Assembly (NCBI RefSeq): GCF_024305175.1
Contig: NZ_JAMWYY010000006.1
Location: 21,753 to 85,752 of the forward strand
DNA length: 64,000 nt
Source of the DNA: Flavobacterium sp.
GTDB taxonomy: Bacteria; Bacteroidota; Bacteroidia; Flavobacteriales; Flavobacteriaceae
Reading direction: 5' to 3'
The notes below the pieces were generated by a model. The model ran no database searches. It was given only the letters and a program-made list of their open reading frames with translations, and had not been told where the DNA came from. The translations under genes and the position numbers were made by a program. Shown piece after piece: positions 26,008-35,582 of the stretch; position 1 is the first letter of the stretch; each line of letters begins with the position of its first letter.

Positions 26008-26015
26008 CAAATATA
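26008..26015 (-). promoter_or_regulatory. Possible -7 box of the hypothetical lipoprotein gene
   Basis: The minus strand reads TATATTTG (TAnnTTTG) 18 bases before the ATG at 25990, directly after the rpsA terminator. No TTG was found at -33. Confidence 0.4.
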
Positions 26016-26017
26016 AC

Positions 26018-26049
26018 AAAAAGCCCCTCCGTTACCGGAAGGGCTTTTA
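26018..26049 (-). terminator. Terminator of rpsA
   Basis: AAAAGCCC / GGGCTTTT arms with further pairing TCC/GGA and loop around GTTACC, 20 bases beyond the rpsA stop; the T-tail is on the minus strand. Confidence 0.85.
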
Positions 26050-26069
26050 TTTATCAGGTTAAGAAAAGA

Positions 26070-27836
26070 TTACTTCTCTCCTTTTTCCATTCTTTCTTTA
26101 AGTTCAGCAAGTGCATCAATATCACCAAGGGTGGTTTTCTCTGCATTGTTGTTAGAAGAGTTAGACTCTTGTGCAGTCCTTACATTTTTCTCTTCTTCAT
26201 CTTTAAAAGTAGCAGTGTGCGATGCAACTACCCTTTTAAATTCTTTGTTGAACTCAATTACTTTAAAGTCGGCAGATTCTCCTTTTTTAAGTTTCTTTCC
26301 GTCTTCTTTCTCAAGGTGGCGAGATGGTATAAAGGCAACGATATCATCGTTAAACTCTACAGTAGCGCCTTTATCAACAATTTCAGATATCTCACCTGTG
26401 TGTATAGTACCTACAGCGAAAGAATCCTCATATTTATCCCAAGGGTTAGCCTGGGTTTGTTTGTGGCCAAGAGAAAGCTTGCGGCCTTCAACATCAAGCT
26501 CAAGAACTACAACATCGAGCTTATCGCCAACGTTTACAAACTCACTTGGGTGCTTAATCTTCTTAGTCCATGAAAGGTCTGAGATGTAGATTAGGCCGTC
26601 GATACCTTCTTCAAGCTCAACGAATATACCAAAGTTTGTAAAGTTCCTAACAATACCTGTGTGCTTAGAGCCAACAGGATATTTAGAAGTAATGTCAGTC
26701 CAAGGATCCTGAGAAAGTTGCTTAATGCCAAGAGACATTTTACGGTCATCCCTGTCAAGGGTAAGGATAACAGCCTCAACTTCGTCACCCACTTTTACGA
26801 AATCCTGGGCAGAACGCAGGTGCGTAGACCAAGACATTTCGCTTACGTGGATAAGGCCTTCCACACCTTCGGCAACTTCGATAAACGCACCGTAGTCAGC
26901 AATAACCACTACTTTACCTTTAACTTTATCACCTACAGAAAGGTTTGCGTCAAGCGCATCCCACGGATGCGGGTGAAGCTGCTTAAGACCAAGCTGGATA
27001 CGTGTTTTCTCATCATCAAAGTCAAGGATAACAACGTTAAGCTTCTGGTCAAGCTCAAGCACTTCGCTCGGGTGGTTGATACGGCTCCAGGAAAGGTCGG
27101 TGATGTGGATAAGACCATCAACACCTCCAAGGTCGATGAATACACCGTATGAAGTAATGTTTTTAACAACACCTTCAAGTACCTGGCCTTTTTCAAGCTG
27201 CCCGATGATCTCTTTTTTCTGGATCTCGATATCAGCTTCGATAAGCGCTTTGTGAGATACTACTACGTTTTTGAATTCGTGGTTGATTTTAACAACTTTG
27301 AACTCCATAGTTTTATTTACATACTGATCGTAATCCCTGATTGGTTTTACGTCTATCTGAGAACCCGGAAGGAATGCTTCAATACCAAAAACGTCTACAA
27401 TCATACCGCCTTTAGTCCTGCACTTAACAAAACCATTAACGATTTCTCCTGTTTCGTTAGCATTGATAACCCTGTCCCAAGCCTTAATTGTACGTGCTTT
27501 TTTGTGAGAAAGTACAAGCTGTCCTGATTTATCTTCACGAACATCTATAAGTACCTCTACTTTGTCCCCAACTTTAAGGTTAGGGTTGTAACGGAATTCG
27601 TTAAGTGATATAACACCTTCCGATTTTGCGTTGATATCAACAATAGCATCCCTGTCAGTGATTCTTACTACAGTACCTTCAACCACCTCATCACTGTCGG
27701 TATCTATAAAGGTTTTTGCAACTAAATCTTCAAACTCCTTCAGGTTGTTTTCATCTACCGGGTCTATACCTTCTTCAAAGTTGTGCCAGTTAAACTCCTG
27801 CAGAAATTCTTCTTTTGTTTTTGTTTGTTCAGACAT
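26070..27836 (-). CDS. rpsA: 30S ribosomal protein S1
   Basis: 588 residues with six S1 RNA-binding repeats. The repeats begin near residues 55, 135, 218, 303, 390 and 476, each showing the GxV..I..YG.F(I/V)(D/E) pattern, for example TSYGVFIDLGGVDGLIHITDLSW, ADYGAFIEVAEGVEGLIHVSEMSW and TNFGIFVELEEGIDGLIYISDLSW (quoted in part). S1 helps the 30S subunit bind mRNA leaders; Bacteroidota generally use little Shine-Dalgarno pairing. An acidic N-terminal tail and a Glu/Asn-rich C-terminal tail frame the repeats. It has its own promoter and a leader of about 115 bases. Confidence 0.97.
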   Translation of the reverse strand: MSEQTKTKEEFLQEFNWHNFEEGIDPVDENNLKEFEDLVAKTFIDTDSDEVVEGTVVRITDRDAIVDINAKSEGVISLNEFRYNPNLKVGDKVEVLIDVREDKSGQLVLSHKKARTIKAWDRVINANETGEIVNGFVKCRTKGGMIVDVFGIEAFLPGSQIDVKPIRDYDQYVNKTMEFKVVKINHEFKNVVVSHKALIEADIEIQKKEIIGQLEKGQVLEGVVKNITSYGVFIDLGGVDGLIHITDLSWSRINHPSEVLELDQKLNVVILDFDDEKTRIQLGLKQLHPHPWDALDANLSVGDKVKGKVVVIADYGAFIEVAEGVEGLIHVSEMSWSTHLRSAQDFVKVGDEVEAVILTLDRDDRKMSLGIKQLSQDPWTDITSKYPVGSKHTGIVRNFTNFGIFVELEEGIDGLIYISDLSWTKKIKHPSEFVNVGDKLDVVVLELDVEGRKLSLGHKQTQANPWDKYEDSFAVGTIHTGEISEIVDKGATVEFNDDIVAFIPSRHLEKEDGKKLKKGESADFKVIEFNKEFKRVVASHTATFKDEEEKNVRTAQESNSSNNNAEKTTLGDIDALAELKERMEKGEK

Positions 27837-27957
27837 GTCTGATTCTTAAATATTTGTATCCTGTGTTAACCGGGGTTTCATACGGCAGTAAACAACAGAA
27901 GTGTTTTACATTTTATAAGTTACACCTTAAGGAAACCCATATCCGCCAAAAGGTGTG

Positions 27958-27987
27958 CAAAAGTACAACTATTTTTTTGATATACAA
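27958..27987 (-). promoter_or_regulatory. Promoter of rpsA
   Basis: Minus strand: TTG (27987-27985), exactly 19 bases, TACTTTTG (27965-27958); a full match to TTG-N19-TAnnTTTG. It lies 122 bases before the rpsA ATG, so the mRNA leader is about 115 bases long. Confidence 0.8.
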
Positions 27988-28135
27988 ACAAATAGTATGC
28001 CTTAAGCGCCACTAATACCCTCACAAAGCAGAACGTAATTACAAAATTGTTTTATATATAACTTTTAACTACAAAAAAATTAACAATGTTTTATACAGAA
28101 TATTTTAATTATCTTAGTCAACGGAAAAAAACCTG

Positions 28136-28162
28136 AAAAATTAAGAGGGAAACTTAATTTTT
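28136..28162 (+). promoter_or_regulatory. Perfect 10-base hairpin with T-tail just before a start codon
   Basis: AAAAATTAAG / CTTAATTTTT arms around AGGGAAA, followed by T and GCT, with the ATG only 4 bases later. It would occupy the ribosome-binding region of the T9SS type B gene or act as an attenuator. The function is not known. Confidence 0.55.
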
Positions 28163-28166
28163 TGCT

Positions 28167-31100
28167 ATGAAACTACTTTATGACATGACAGGCACCGCCA
28201 ATTGTCGTGCACATACTCTTTGTAAGATTTGTGTCCTGATACTTGTATGGTTTTTTCCGCTAACACTACAGGCACAAGAGCTTGAGCTTTCTGTTGCTGT
28301 AACCAACGAAACCTGCCCCGGTAATGGCTCGCTTTCATTTACGGTTACCAATGCCGCACCTGCACCCCCTGTAAATTTCCAGGTTTTTGCACTACCCAAT
28401 ACTACAACACCCATTTATAACAATACCGGTACTACCGTTAGCAACCTCACCGATGGTGACTATCTTGTAATAGCTACGCAAACTGTTAACGGCAATACAA
28501 GTACCGCAGAGCAGGAAGTTACAGTTTTAAACGAAATTGAAGCACTAGATTATCAGGTAACAAGCTCTGCCAGCATCTGTAACGACGGGGTTATATATAT
28601 ACAGGTAAGCCAGGGTAACCCGGTTAGCTACGAAATACTTACAGGCCCGGTTACCGTGGCACCCCAGCAATCTGATAATTTTGAAGGGCTTCCCGCAGGG
28701 GTATATTCCGTAAGGGTAATAGATGCGTGCGGAGAGGGTATTGTAAAGACGGTCACCGTACTTTCGGCGGCATCAGTACTATCTATAAGCAACGGCATCT
28801 TTCCTGATACGGCACTGCCAGCGTGCGACTTGATAACATTGAGGCATACTATAGATCCGGAAGACCCCGATACCCCAATGGTTTTACCCATTACGGCAGT
28901 TTTTACCCTATACCCGCCTGACGGAAGCGACCCTATAACCTATACTGCGACTGCGGTGGGTGCTCAGTCACCCCCACAAATGCTTGTACAAATTGAAATC
29001 CCCTTCTATTACGATACCAATTATTATTATGATGTAGTGTTTACCGACGGTTGCGGCACAACCTATAACATGCCTAATAACCTGGTACGGCAAAAACTAA
29101 CTGTTGTAGGGGGCTTTGATAATGCCGGGTGCGGGTATAAATTTTTACTGCTTAACATTTTTAAGTATGTTGCCCCCTATACTATAGAGTTTACAGAATT
29201 TCCCGATGGCTTTAACCCTGAAGAGCTAAACACTGAACATCCTGATTTCTCGGGAAACCTAGTTCAGTATGGAGGTGATGGGGTACCTGTACCATATGGC
29301 ATATATGAGTTTACTGTTACAGATGCCTGCGGACGCTCTGAAGATATAAGTATTGAACTGGAAGAATTTGAACCCGAGGCTGAGGCCGGCGTATTTAACA
29401 GTGATTGCGAAAACAACCTGGGCCGCACCATAATTACTGTACCTGGATTTGTATTAATTGGCGGATTAATTGTAGATGCTCCTGCAGAGTTTACAGAGAA
29501 TAATGAAATGCCGTTTGATTTATCAGGTTATGTAAACCCGGATGATGCTGTAGAAATTGGCGGTTTGCCACCCGGCACCTATATGTTTGAAGTGGAAGAT
29601 GATTGCGGAAACATTTATCCTAAAGAAGTTATTATACCTGATTTTTCGGCCGGTGGGATAAGCCCGATAGCGCGGCCGGATTGTACCGAGGGTTTAGGCA
29701 CACTTAGGGTTGGCGGTAATTATGCGCTCACTTCTGCCATTGTTACGGTAGCGCCGCCGGAGTTTGGTACAACACCTTTTGATGCAGCCGCATATATATC
29801 CAATCTCGGCACATTATATATGGACAACCTGCCGCCAGGTCAGTATAAAGTTAAGGTTACTACTAATTGTACTGCCGAAACAGAGGTATCATCTAATGTT
29901 CCGGCATATACCGTAACAGAATCTGCGGTTGAAGTAACGCGATATTGCGGTTCATTCGATGTCGGCCTGCAACACACCAGTAATGCCAGTGTTTCGCTTT
30001 CCTTCTGGTTTCAGAAATTAATTAATCCCGAAACGGGAGAATGGGGGCATCCTACAACTAATAACATTTATACCGAAGGCATTGAGCCTACCGATCTGGA
30101 CTCAAAAGAAATGATTAATGGTGAAACTTTATACACCAACATTACTACCGGTAAATTTCGTGTAATTAAAGTGTTCCAGACCTTTGGCAGCGGTGAACCT
30201 ACCAAAACCTGCATTGAAGTACTTGAAGAATTTGAGTTTTATGACAATCTTGAAATTTTAGGGGTAAGCAGCCTGACCTGTGCGGGCGATATTGCCGACA
30301 TAGAGGTTAATGCAGTTGGAGCCGAGCCTATGCAATACCGTATTATAGAAAAAAATGGTGATACTTCCTTTATCATAGATAACGGCAACAACAATATATT
30401 TACAGGATTAGAGTCGGCGTCCTACAAGGTAAGGGTTGACGACCCCTGCGGCAATTTTGATACATGGTCTTTTAATGTTGCCGATTTGCCATCGCTTGTG
30501 TATGCATCTACCCCGCCCGACCTTGAGCGTTGCGATGATGGGGATGATGACACTGAAACTTTTGATCTTTCTGTACAGGATGACCTTGTTATTGACGGGC
30601 AGGATATAAATAATGTAACGCTTACCTACCACAGCTCCCTTACTGATGCAGAAAATGGTACTAATGCCCTGGCTGATAATTATGCAGCAACTACAGGCAC
30701 AACTACACTATATGCGAGGATAACCAGCAATGCAGATGCAGATTGTATTGCAATTACGGCTTTTGATATTATTGTGAGGCAGTTACCACAGTTTAATATG
30801 GATAATGAATGGACAATTTGTGAAGGAGAAAGTATACTTATTGTTTCTGATGCCGGCTTTGAAAGTTATTTATGGTCTACCGGGGCCACCACACGGAATA
30901 TTATTGTAAGTGAAGGAGGTACTTATACTTTAACCGTAGAAAATCAATATGGATGCGAAGCTACAAATGAAATAATTGTTACAGAGTCTTCTGCACCTGA
31001 GATAGTGAGCATAAAAATAGAAGACTGGACTGATGAAGATAATGTTATAACCGTCCTTTTAGAAGATAATGCTAACATTCAAAACTTCGAGTATTCTTTA

Positions 31101-31472
31101 GATGGTATAAACTATCAGGATAGTAATACTTTCACGGGGCTGCCACCCGGCCCGTATAATGTGCATGTAAGAGATAAATATAATTGCGGGGGTGATGTTG
31201 GAGAGACTTTCCTGCTTACTTACCCTAAGTTCTTTACACCCAACGGAGATAACATTAATGATACCTGGAGGATAGCCTATGCTATAAAGGAGCCAAACAT
31301 GAAGGTGTTTATTTTTGACCGCTATGGTAAGGTTATAACATCATTTGGTGCGAACAGCCAGGGTTGGGATGGTACCTTTAACGGCAACAAACTGCCCAGC
31401 ACAGACTACTGGTTTGTAGTAGTCCGCGAAAACGGAAAAGAATATAAAGGCCATTTCTCTATGGTAAGATAA
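28167..31472 (+). CDS. Gliding-motility-associated surface protein with T9SS type B sorting domain
   Basis: 1101 residues. Signal peptide of about 37 residues ending LTLQAQ (long n-region). The body consists of repeated beta-sandwich segments with conserved short motifs such as YSVRVIDACGE, YEFTVTDACGR, YMFEVEDDCGN and YKVRVDDPCGN, a SprB-like repeat theme. An Ig-like part (YLWSTGATT) precedes the terminal T9SS type B domain: YPKFFTPNGDNINDTW, FDRYGK and W.GTFNG. Such proteins are exported by T9SS and many are adhesins linked to gliding. Single gene with a strong terminator shared with the next, convergent gene. Confidence 0.9.
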   Translation: MKLLYDMTGTANCRAHTLCKICVLILVWFFPLTLQAQELELSVAVTNETCPGNGSLSFTVTNAAPAPPVNFQVFALPNTTTPIYNNTGTTVSNLTDGDYLVIATQTVNGNTSTAEQEVTVLNEIEALDYQVTSSASICNDGVIYIQVSQGNPVSYEILTGPVTVAPQQSDNFEGLPAGVYSVRVIDACGEGIVKTVTVLSAASVLSISNGIFPDTALPACDLITLRHTIDPEDPDTPMVLPITAVFTLYPPDGSDPITYTATAVGAQSPPQMLVQIEIPFYYDTNYYYDVVFTDGCGTTYNMPNNLVRQKLTVVGGFDNAGCGYKFLLLNIFKYVAPYTIEFTEFPDGFNPEELNTEHPDFSGNLVQYGGDGVPVPYGIYEFTVTDACGRSEDISIELEEFEPEAEAGVFNSDCENNLGRTIITVPGFVLIGGLIVDAPAEFTENNEMPFDLSGYVNPDDAVEIGGLPPGTYMFEVEDDCGNIYPKEVIIPDFSAGGISPIARPDCTEGLGTLRVGGNYALTSAIVTVAPPEFGTTPFDAAAYISNLGTLYMDNLPPGQYKVKVTTNCTAETEVSSNVPAYTVTESAVEVTRYCGSFDVGLQHTSNASVSLSFWFQKLINPETGEWGHPTTNNIYTEGIEPTDLDSKEMINGETLYTNITTGKFRVIKVFQTFGSGEPTKTCIEVLEEFEFYDNLEILGVSSLTCAGDIADIEVNAVGAEPMQYRIIEKNGDTSFIIDNGNNNIFTGLESASYKVRVDDPCGNFDTWSFNVADLPSLVYASTPPDLERCDDGDDDTETFDLSVQDDLVIDGQDINNVTLTYHSSLTDAENGTNALADNYAATTGTTTLYARITSNADADCIAITAFDIIVRQLPQFNMDNEWTICEGESILIVSDAGFESYLWSTGATTRNIIVSEGGTYTLTVENQYGCEATNEIIVTESSAPEIVSIKIEDWTDEDNVITVLLEDNANIQNFEYSLDGINYQDSNTFTGLPPGPYNVHVRDKYNCGGDVGETFLLTYPKFFTPNGDNINDTWRIAYAIKEPNMKVFIFDRYGKVITSFGANSQGWDGTFNGNKLPSTDYWFVVVRENGKEYKGHFSMVR

Positions 31473-31565
31473 TGACATAAAACTACTTATATAAAGTTTA
31501 CGTATATAAATACAGCCGCAAGAACAAAATTGCATTGCGCCGTAATTAAATTTGTGTTAGACGCA

Positions 31566-31596
31566 AAACGGGCTGCCATTAAGGCAGCCCGTTTTC
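31566..31596. terminator. Bidirectional terminator
   Basis: AAAACGGGCTGCC / GGCAGCCCGTTTT arms with loop ATTAA, between the convergent T9SS type B gene and the small membrane-protein gene. Confidence 0.85.
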
Positions 31597-31619
31597 GGTT
31601 TAATATGCTGTTTTGTTAT

Positions 31620-31820
31620 TTATGCTCTTGAATCGTCTCTTGTACGCTTTACAAGCCCTATACCAGCAATAAAAAAGATAAGGCCAACAATACCATATAC
31701 AGCAGTTGTTTTTATACTGTATTCTCCTGTAGAAGTGTTGGCAAATATATATGCGGCATAAATTAAGGCTCCGGCTCCCAACACGGTAAGTAAAGCCCCG
31801 AATATTCTTTTCATGTTCAT
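31620..31820 (-). CDS. Small hypothetical membrane protein
   Basis: 66 residues from the ATG at 31820 (MNMKRIFGALLTVLGAG); the Met at 31814 is equally possible and a further upstream Met at 31850 is less so. Two transmembrane helices (about 6-24 and 39-57, TAVYGIVGLIFFIAGIGLV) and a basic C-terminal tail (KRTRDD). This short two-helix type is common in Bacteroidota and unassigned. The 3' end faces the terminator. Confidence 0.72.
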   Translation of the reverse strand: MNMKRIFGALLTVLGAGALIYAAYIFANTSTGEYSIKTTAVYGIVGLIFFIAGIGLVKRTRDDSRA

Positions 31821-32108
31821 AATAATAAGGTTTTTAGGTTTGTCATACAAATTTCATCCTAAGAAAACAGAAGTCATACTTAATTTTTAAAACTTTAACT
31901 CATAAAGATTATTTAATGCTGTGAACACCTTATTATTTTGCACATATCTAAAAACCTTTATTTACTGGTATTACGTATAATATTGTAAGTCTTGTATTGC
32001 AAAATAATACTTAATTAAAAGTTATTTATTCATAAAGTACTAAGATATAAGCGTTTAAATACTGAAATTGCATACCTGTTTAAGAAACACTTTTAAATAT
32101 TATTGATT

Positions 32109-32351
32109 ATGAAACTATTATACATCTTCCTGACATTTATTGCTGCTATAGTGGGTGGTTACCTTATAATCAACGATTTTAATTTTGATAACACCTCATT
32201 CAGCAACTACCTGATAAATGCCTTATTCATTGTTTTACTATCCTGCCTTGTGCTGATAGGCATTGTATATAGTATCTCTGTAAAGAGAAGGAAAAACAGC
32301 AAGGATATCATGACAATACGGCAATATTACCAGTACAAAAGCATACGATAA
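32109..32351 (+). CDS. Small hypothetical membrane protein
   Basis: 80 residues from the ATG at 32109. Two transmembrane helices (about 2-20, KLLYIFLTFIAAIVGGYLI, and 38-60, LFIVLLSCLVLIGIVYSIS) and a basic cytosolic tail (KRRKNSKD). No family recognised. The 288 bases before it, back to the previous gene, are AT-rich and show no other feature. It has its own terminator facing clpB. Confidence 0.65.
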   Translation: MKLLYIFLTFIAAIVGGYLIINDFNFDNTSFSNYLINALFIVLLSCLVLIGIVYSISVKRRKNSKDIMTIRQYYQYKSIR

Positions 32352-32368
32352 AAACCTGCTCACAAAGT

Positions 32369-32400
32369 AAAAAAATACCTGCCGGATGGCAGGTATTTTT
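32369..32400. terminator. Bidirectional terminator before clpB
   Basis: AAAAAATACCTGCC / GGCAGGTATTTTTT arms with loop GGAT, between the small plus-strand gene and the 3' end of clpB. Confidence 0.85.
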
Positions 32401-32420
32401 TGTTATATGCAACTCAATGT

Positions 32421-35027
32421 TCAGTTTGCTGCAATATCGCTCTGGTTACGAAATACAAGTTCGCCGTCAAAACTGTCAAGCAGTATGATACTGTCTGTAG
32501 TTACTTTACCTGAAAGTATTTCTTTAGAAAGTTGGTTCATAACCTCTTTCTGAATAACACGCTTTACAGGGCGTGCGCCAAAATCAGGGTCATAACCTTT
32601 TTTGGAAAGATAATCTATAGCTTCCGGTGTGGCATCAAGCGTAATGCTTTGCTTTGCCAGCAGTTTGGTAACCGATTTAAGCTGAAGCCTTACAATCTCC
32701 CTGATGTTTTCCTGGTTTAGCGGGGTAAACATAACAATATCATCAATACGGTTGATGAACTCCGGCCTTACTGTTTGTTTAAGCAAGCCCAGTACTTCTG
32801 TTTTGGCTGCTTCTGTGGCTGCTTCAATATCACCTTTCAGGTTCTCAAATTTCTCCTGTATAATGCCGCTGCCCATGTTACTGGTCATTATTATGATGCT
32901 GTTCTTAAAGTCAGCAAGGCGGCCTTTATTATCAGTCAGGCGGCCTTCATCAAGTACCTGTAGCAGTATGTTGAATGTATCAGGGTGCGCTTTTTCAATT
33001 TCGTCGAGCAGTACTACACTATATGGTTTTCTCCTTACAGCCTCCGTTAGCTGACCGCCTTCCTCATAGCCCACATACCCCGGGGGCGCACCCACAAGGC
33101 GGCTCACGCTGTGGCGTTCCTGGTACTCGCTCATGTCTATACGGGTCATGGCATTTTCATCATCAAACAGGTAAGAGGCCAAGGCTTTGGCAAGCTCAGT
33201 TTTACCTACACCCGTTGTACCCAGAAACAGGAACGAGCCTATGGGTTTCTTCTGGTCCTGAAGCCCTGCACGGCTGCGCCTAACGGCATCACTAACGGCT
33301 TGTATGGCTTCCTCCTGCCCTACCACGCGCCTGTGCAGCTCATCTTCAAGGTTAAGCAGCTTTTCGCGCTCGCTTTGCAGCATTTTTGTTACAGGTATCC
33401 CTGTCCATTTGGCTACAACCTCGGCTATATCCTCATGCGTTACCTCCTCTTTTATAAGGCTCTGCCCTTTCTGGCTTTCCTGTAGCTGCTGTTGCAGTTT
33501 GTCAAGCTGTTCCTGTGCCTCTTTTATTTTACCATAGCGCAGCTCTGCTACTTTGCCGTAATCGCCTTCACGTTCGGCTCTTTCGGCTTCCAGCTTATAG
33601 TTTTCTATATCCGTTTTGGTAGCCTGTATGTTATCTACCACATCTTTTTCACTTTTCCAGCGGGCATAAACCTCATTGCGTTCTTCTTTAAGATTGGCAA
33701 GCTCAAGCCCTAATGATTTCAGCTTCGCCTCATCATTTTCGCGTTTAATAGCTTCAATCTCAATTTCAAGCTGCATGATCTTGCGGTCTAAAACATCAAG
33801 CTCTTCCGGCTTAGAGTTTATCTCCATACGAAGTTTACTGGCAGCCTCGTCCATAAGGTCGATAGCTTTATCCGGCAGGAAACGATTGGTTATATACCGT
33901 TGCGAAAGCTCTACCGCGGCTATAATGGCATCGTCTTTTATGCGTACCTGGTGGTGTGCTTCATATTTTTCCTTAATGCCTCGCAGTATAGAAATGGCAC
34001 TCTCTGTATCAGGTTCATCTACCAAAACTTTCTGGAAACGCCTTTCTAACGCTTTATCCTTTTCAAAATACTTCTGGTACTCATCAAGTGTAGTGGCTCC
34101 TATAGCACGTAACTCTCCGCGGGCAAGGGCCGGTTTTAATATATTAGCGGCATCCATAGCGCCCTCGCCACCGCCTGCACCTACAAGCGTGTGTATCTCA
34201 TCTATAAACAGTACAATATCGCCCTCGGCAGATGTTACTTCTTTTACTACCGATTTAAGCCTTTCCTCAAATTCGCCTTTGTATTTGGCACCTGCTATAA
34301 GTGCACCCATATCAAGCGAATACACAACCTTGTTTTTAAGATTTTCAGGCACATCACCCTGAATAATACGGTGTGCAAGGCCCTCGGCTATGGCGGTTTT
34401 ACCAACACCCGGCTCGCCTACCAGCATCGGGTTGTTCTTTGTGCGGCGGGACAGAATCTGCAACACACGGCGTATTTCTTCATCACGGCCTATTACCGGA
34501 TCAAGTTTACCGTCATTTGCAAGTTGATTCAGATTTTTGGCATATTTGTTTAGTGCATTATAGGTTTCCTCGGCACTGGCCGATGTTACACGCTCACCCT
34601 TGCGCAGCTCGTCTATGGCTGCTTTAAGTCCTTTTTCGGTTACGCCCTGGTCTTTAAGTATTTGTGCTACCTTGCTCCTGCTGTTAAATATAGCAAGCAA
34701 AAGGTGCTCTACCGATACAAACTCATCATTCATTTTACGGGCAATGTTGCTTGCCTCGTTAAGCGCTGTGCCTGCATCGCGCGAAAGCGACATGTCGCCC
34801 CCCTGAACTTTTGGGAAGCTTTGCAGGGTACTGTCTAAAACCTGGCTGAAAAGGCTTACATTTACATTCAGTTTTTTAAGCAAAAACGGCGTTACGTTTT
34901 CATCAACTTCAAGAATAGCTTTTATTATGTGTTCATTTTCTATCTGTTGATGCCCATAGCTTTGCGCTATTTGCTGTGTACGCTGTATTGCTTCCTGTGA
35001 TTTTATAGTAAAATTGGCAAAATTCAT
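32421..35027 (-). CDS. clpB: ATP-dependent chaperone ClpB
   Basis: 868 residues, Hsp100 disaggregase acting with DnaK. The N-domain (two Clp_N repeats, 1-145) starts [18 protein letters not shown]1 holds Walker [14 protein letters not shown] near residue 205 and Walker [11 protein letters not shown]. The middle coiled coil (about 410-525) is Glu/Lys/Leu-rich. AAA2 has Walker [14 protein letters not shown] near residue 608 and Walker [12 protein letters not shown]. The C-terminal D2 small domain ([14 protein letters not shown]) is present. Normal length for the family. No CIRCE-like or other heat-shock operator was recognised upstream. Confidence 0.97.
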   Translation of the reverse strand: MNFANFTIKSQEAIQRTQQIAQSYGHQQIENEHIIKAILEVDENVTPFLLKKLNVNVSLFSQVLDSTLQSFPKVQGGDMSLSRDAGTALNEASNIARKMNDEFVSVEHLLLAIFNSRSKVAQILKDQGVTEKGLKAAIDELRKGERVTSASAEETYNALNKYAKNLNQLANDGKLDPVIGRDEEIRRVLQILSRRTKNNPMLVGEPGVGKTAIAEGLAHRIIQGDVPENLKNKVVYSLDMGALIAGAKYKGEFEERLKSVVKEVTSAEGDIVLFIDEIHTLVGAGGGEGAMDAANILKPALARGELRAIGATTLDEYQKYFEKDKALERRFQKVLVDEPDTESAISILRGIKEKYEAHHQVRIKDDAIIAAVELSQRYITNRFLPDKAIDLMDEAASKLRMEINSKPEELDVLDRKIMQLEIEIEAIKRENDEAKLKSLGLELANLKEERNEVYARWKSEKDVVDNIQATKTDIENYKLEAERAEREGDYGKVAELRYGKIKEAQEQLDKLQQQLQESQKGQSLIKEEVTHEDIAEVVAKWTGIPVTKMLQSEREKLLNLEDELHRRVVGQEEAIQAVSDAVRRSRAGLQDQKKPIGSFLFLGTTGVGKTELAKALASYLFDDENAMTRIDMSEYQERHSVSRLVGAPPGYVGYEEGGQLTEAVRRKPYSVVLLDEIEKAHPDTFNILLQVLDEGRLTDNKGRLADFKNSIIIMTSNMGSGIIQEKFENLKGDIEAATEAAKTEVLGLLKQTVRPEFINRIDDIVMFTPLNQENIREIVRLQLKSVTKLLAKQSITLDATPEAIDYLSKKGYDPDFGARPVKRVIQKEVMNQLSKEILSGKVTTDSIILLDSFDGELVFRNQSDIAAN

Positions 35028-35155
35028 ATTCTGATTGTTTAAATTTGATATGAGAATTTCAATTAATATTCCAATAAGTAAAATCTGACTTTTTGACTGT
35101 AAAATAGCTGTATTTTAGCAACTTAGCAGTCAAAATGTCGCGTCAACACTATAAT

Positions 35156-35548
35156 ATGGGCTTTTTAGATAATATTTTCGGAAATAATGACAGTAAAGTT
35201 ACTTCATCTGAAACGGTAAAGTGGAATGAATTAACAGAAATACAACAACTGGAAGCTATAGTGGCAGAGTCTTTTGATGTGCCTGTGCTGGTATTTAAGC
35301 ATAGCACACGTTGCAGCATAAGCCGCATGGCATTGCGCAATTTTGAACGCGAATATGCCATTGAGGATGATAAGCTGAAACCTTACTTCCTTGACCTTTT
35401 AGAGCACAGGGACATCAGTAATGTAATTGCAGCTACGTTTGGCGTGACCCATCAGTCGCCGCAGGTTGTACTCATAAAAGACGGAAAAGCAGTTTATGAT
35501 GCTTCGCACAGTGATATTGAAGCCGAAGATATTAAGAGCAGGTTATAA
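35156..35548 (+). CDS. ytxJ: Bacillithiol-system redox-active protein YtxJ-like
   Basis: 130 residues from the ATG at 35156 (MGFLDNIFG); the upstream ATG at 35135 adds 7 residues not seen in the family as I know it. Thioredoxin-fold monothiol protein with KHSTRCSISRMAL carrying a single Cys, then FLDLLEHRDISN and the cis-Pro region THQSPQVVLIKDGKAVYDASH. In Bacteroidota such proteins accompany bacillithiol; the role is probably reduction of bacillithiol mixed disulphides. Alone on the plus strand between clpB and the DUF3857 gene. Confidence 0.87.
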   Translation: MGFLDNIFGNNDSKVTSSETVKWNELTEIQQLEAIVAESFDVPVLVFKHSTRCSISRMALRNFEREYAIEDDKLKPYFLDLLEHRDISNVIAATFGVTHQSPQVVLIKDGKAVYDASHSDIEAEDIKSRL

Positions 35549-35582
35549 AAGAAACGGGCACCAATGGCGCCCGTTCTTTTTC
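35549..35582. terminator. Bidirectional terminator after ytxJ
   Basis: AACGGGC / GCCCGTT arms with inner pairing ACC...GGC and T/A tails, between the convergent ytxJ and DUF3857 genes. Confidence 0.8.

Larger units (their letters stand above)
27837..28166. other. Divergent intergenic region (rpsA leader and upstream of T9SS type B gene)
   Basis: 330 bases without a gene. The rpsA side (27837-27951) is an untranslated leader ending at the promoter at 27958-27987. The remaining 180 bases are AT-rich and hold a perfect hairpin at 28136-28162 just before the start of the plus-strand T9SS gene. No small coding frame or RNA gene was recognised. Confidence 0.7.

Noticed and set aside
33676..34362. 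Plus-strand open frame of 228 codons opposite clpB
   Set aside because: Ser-rich antisense frame of the highly conserved ClpB; no signal or motif of its own.
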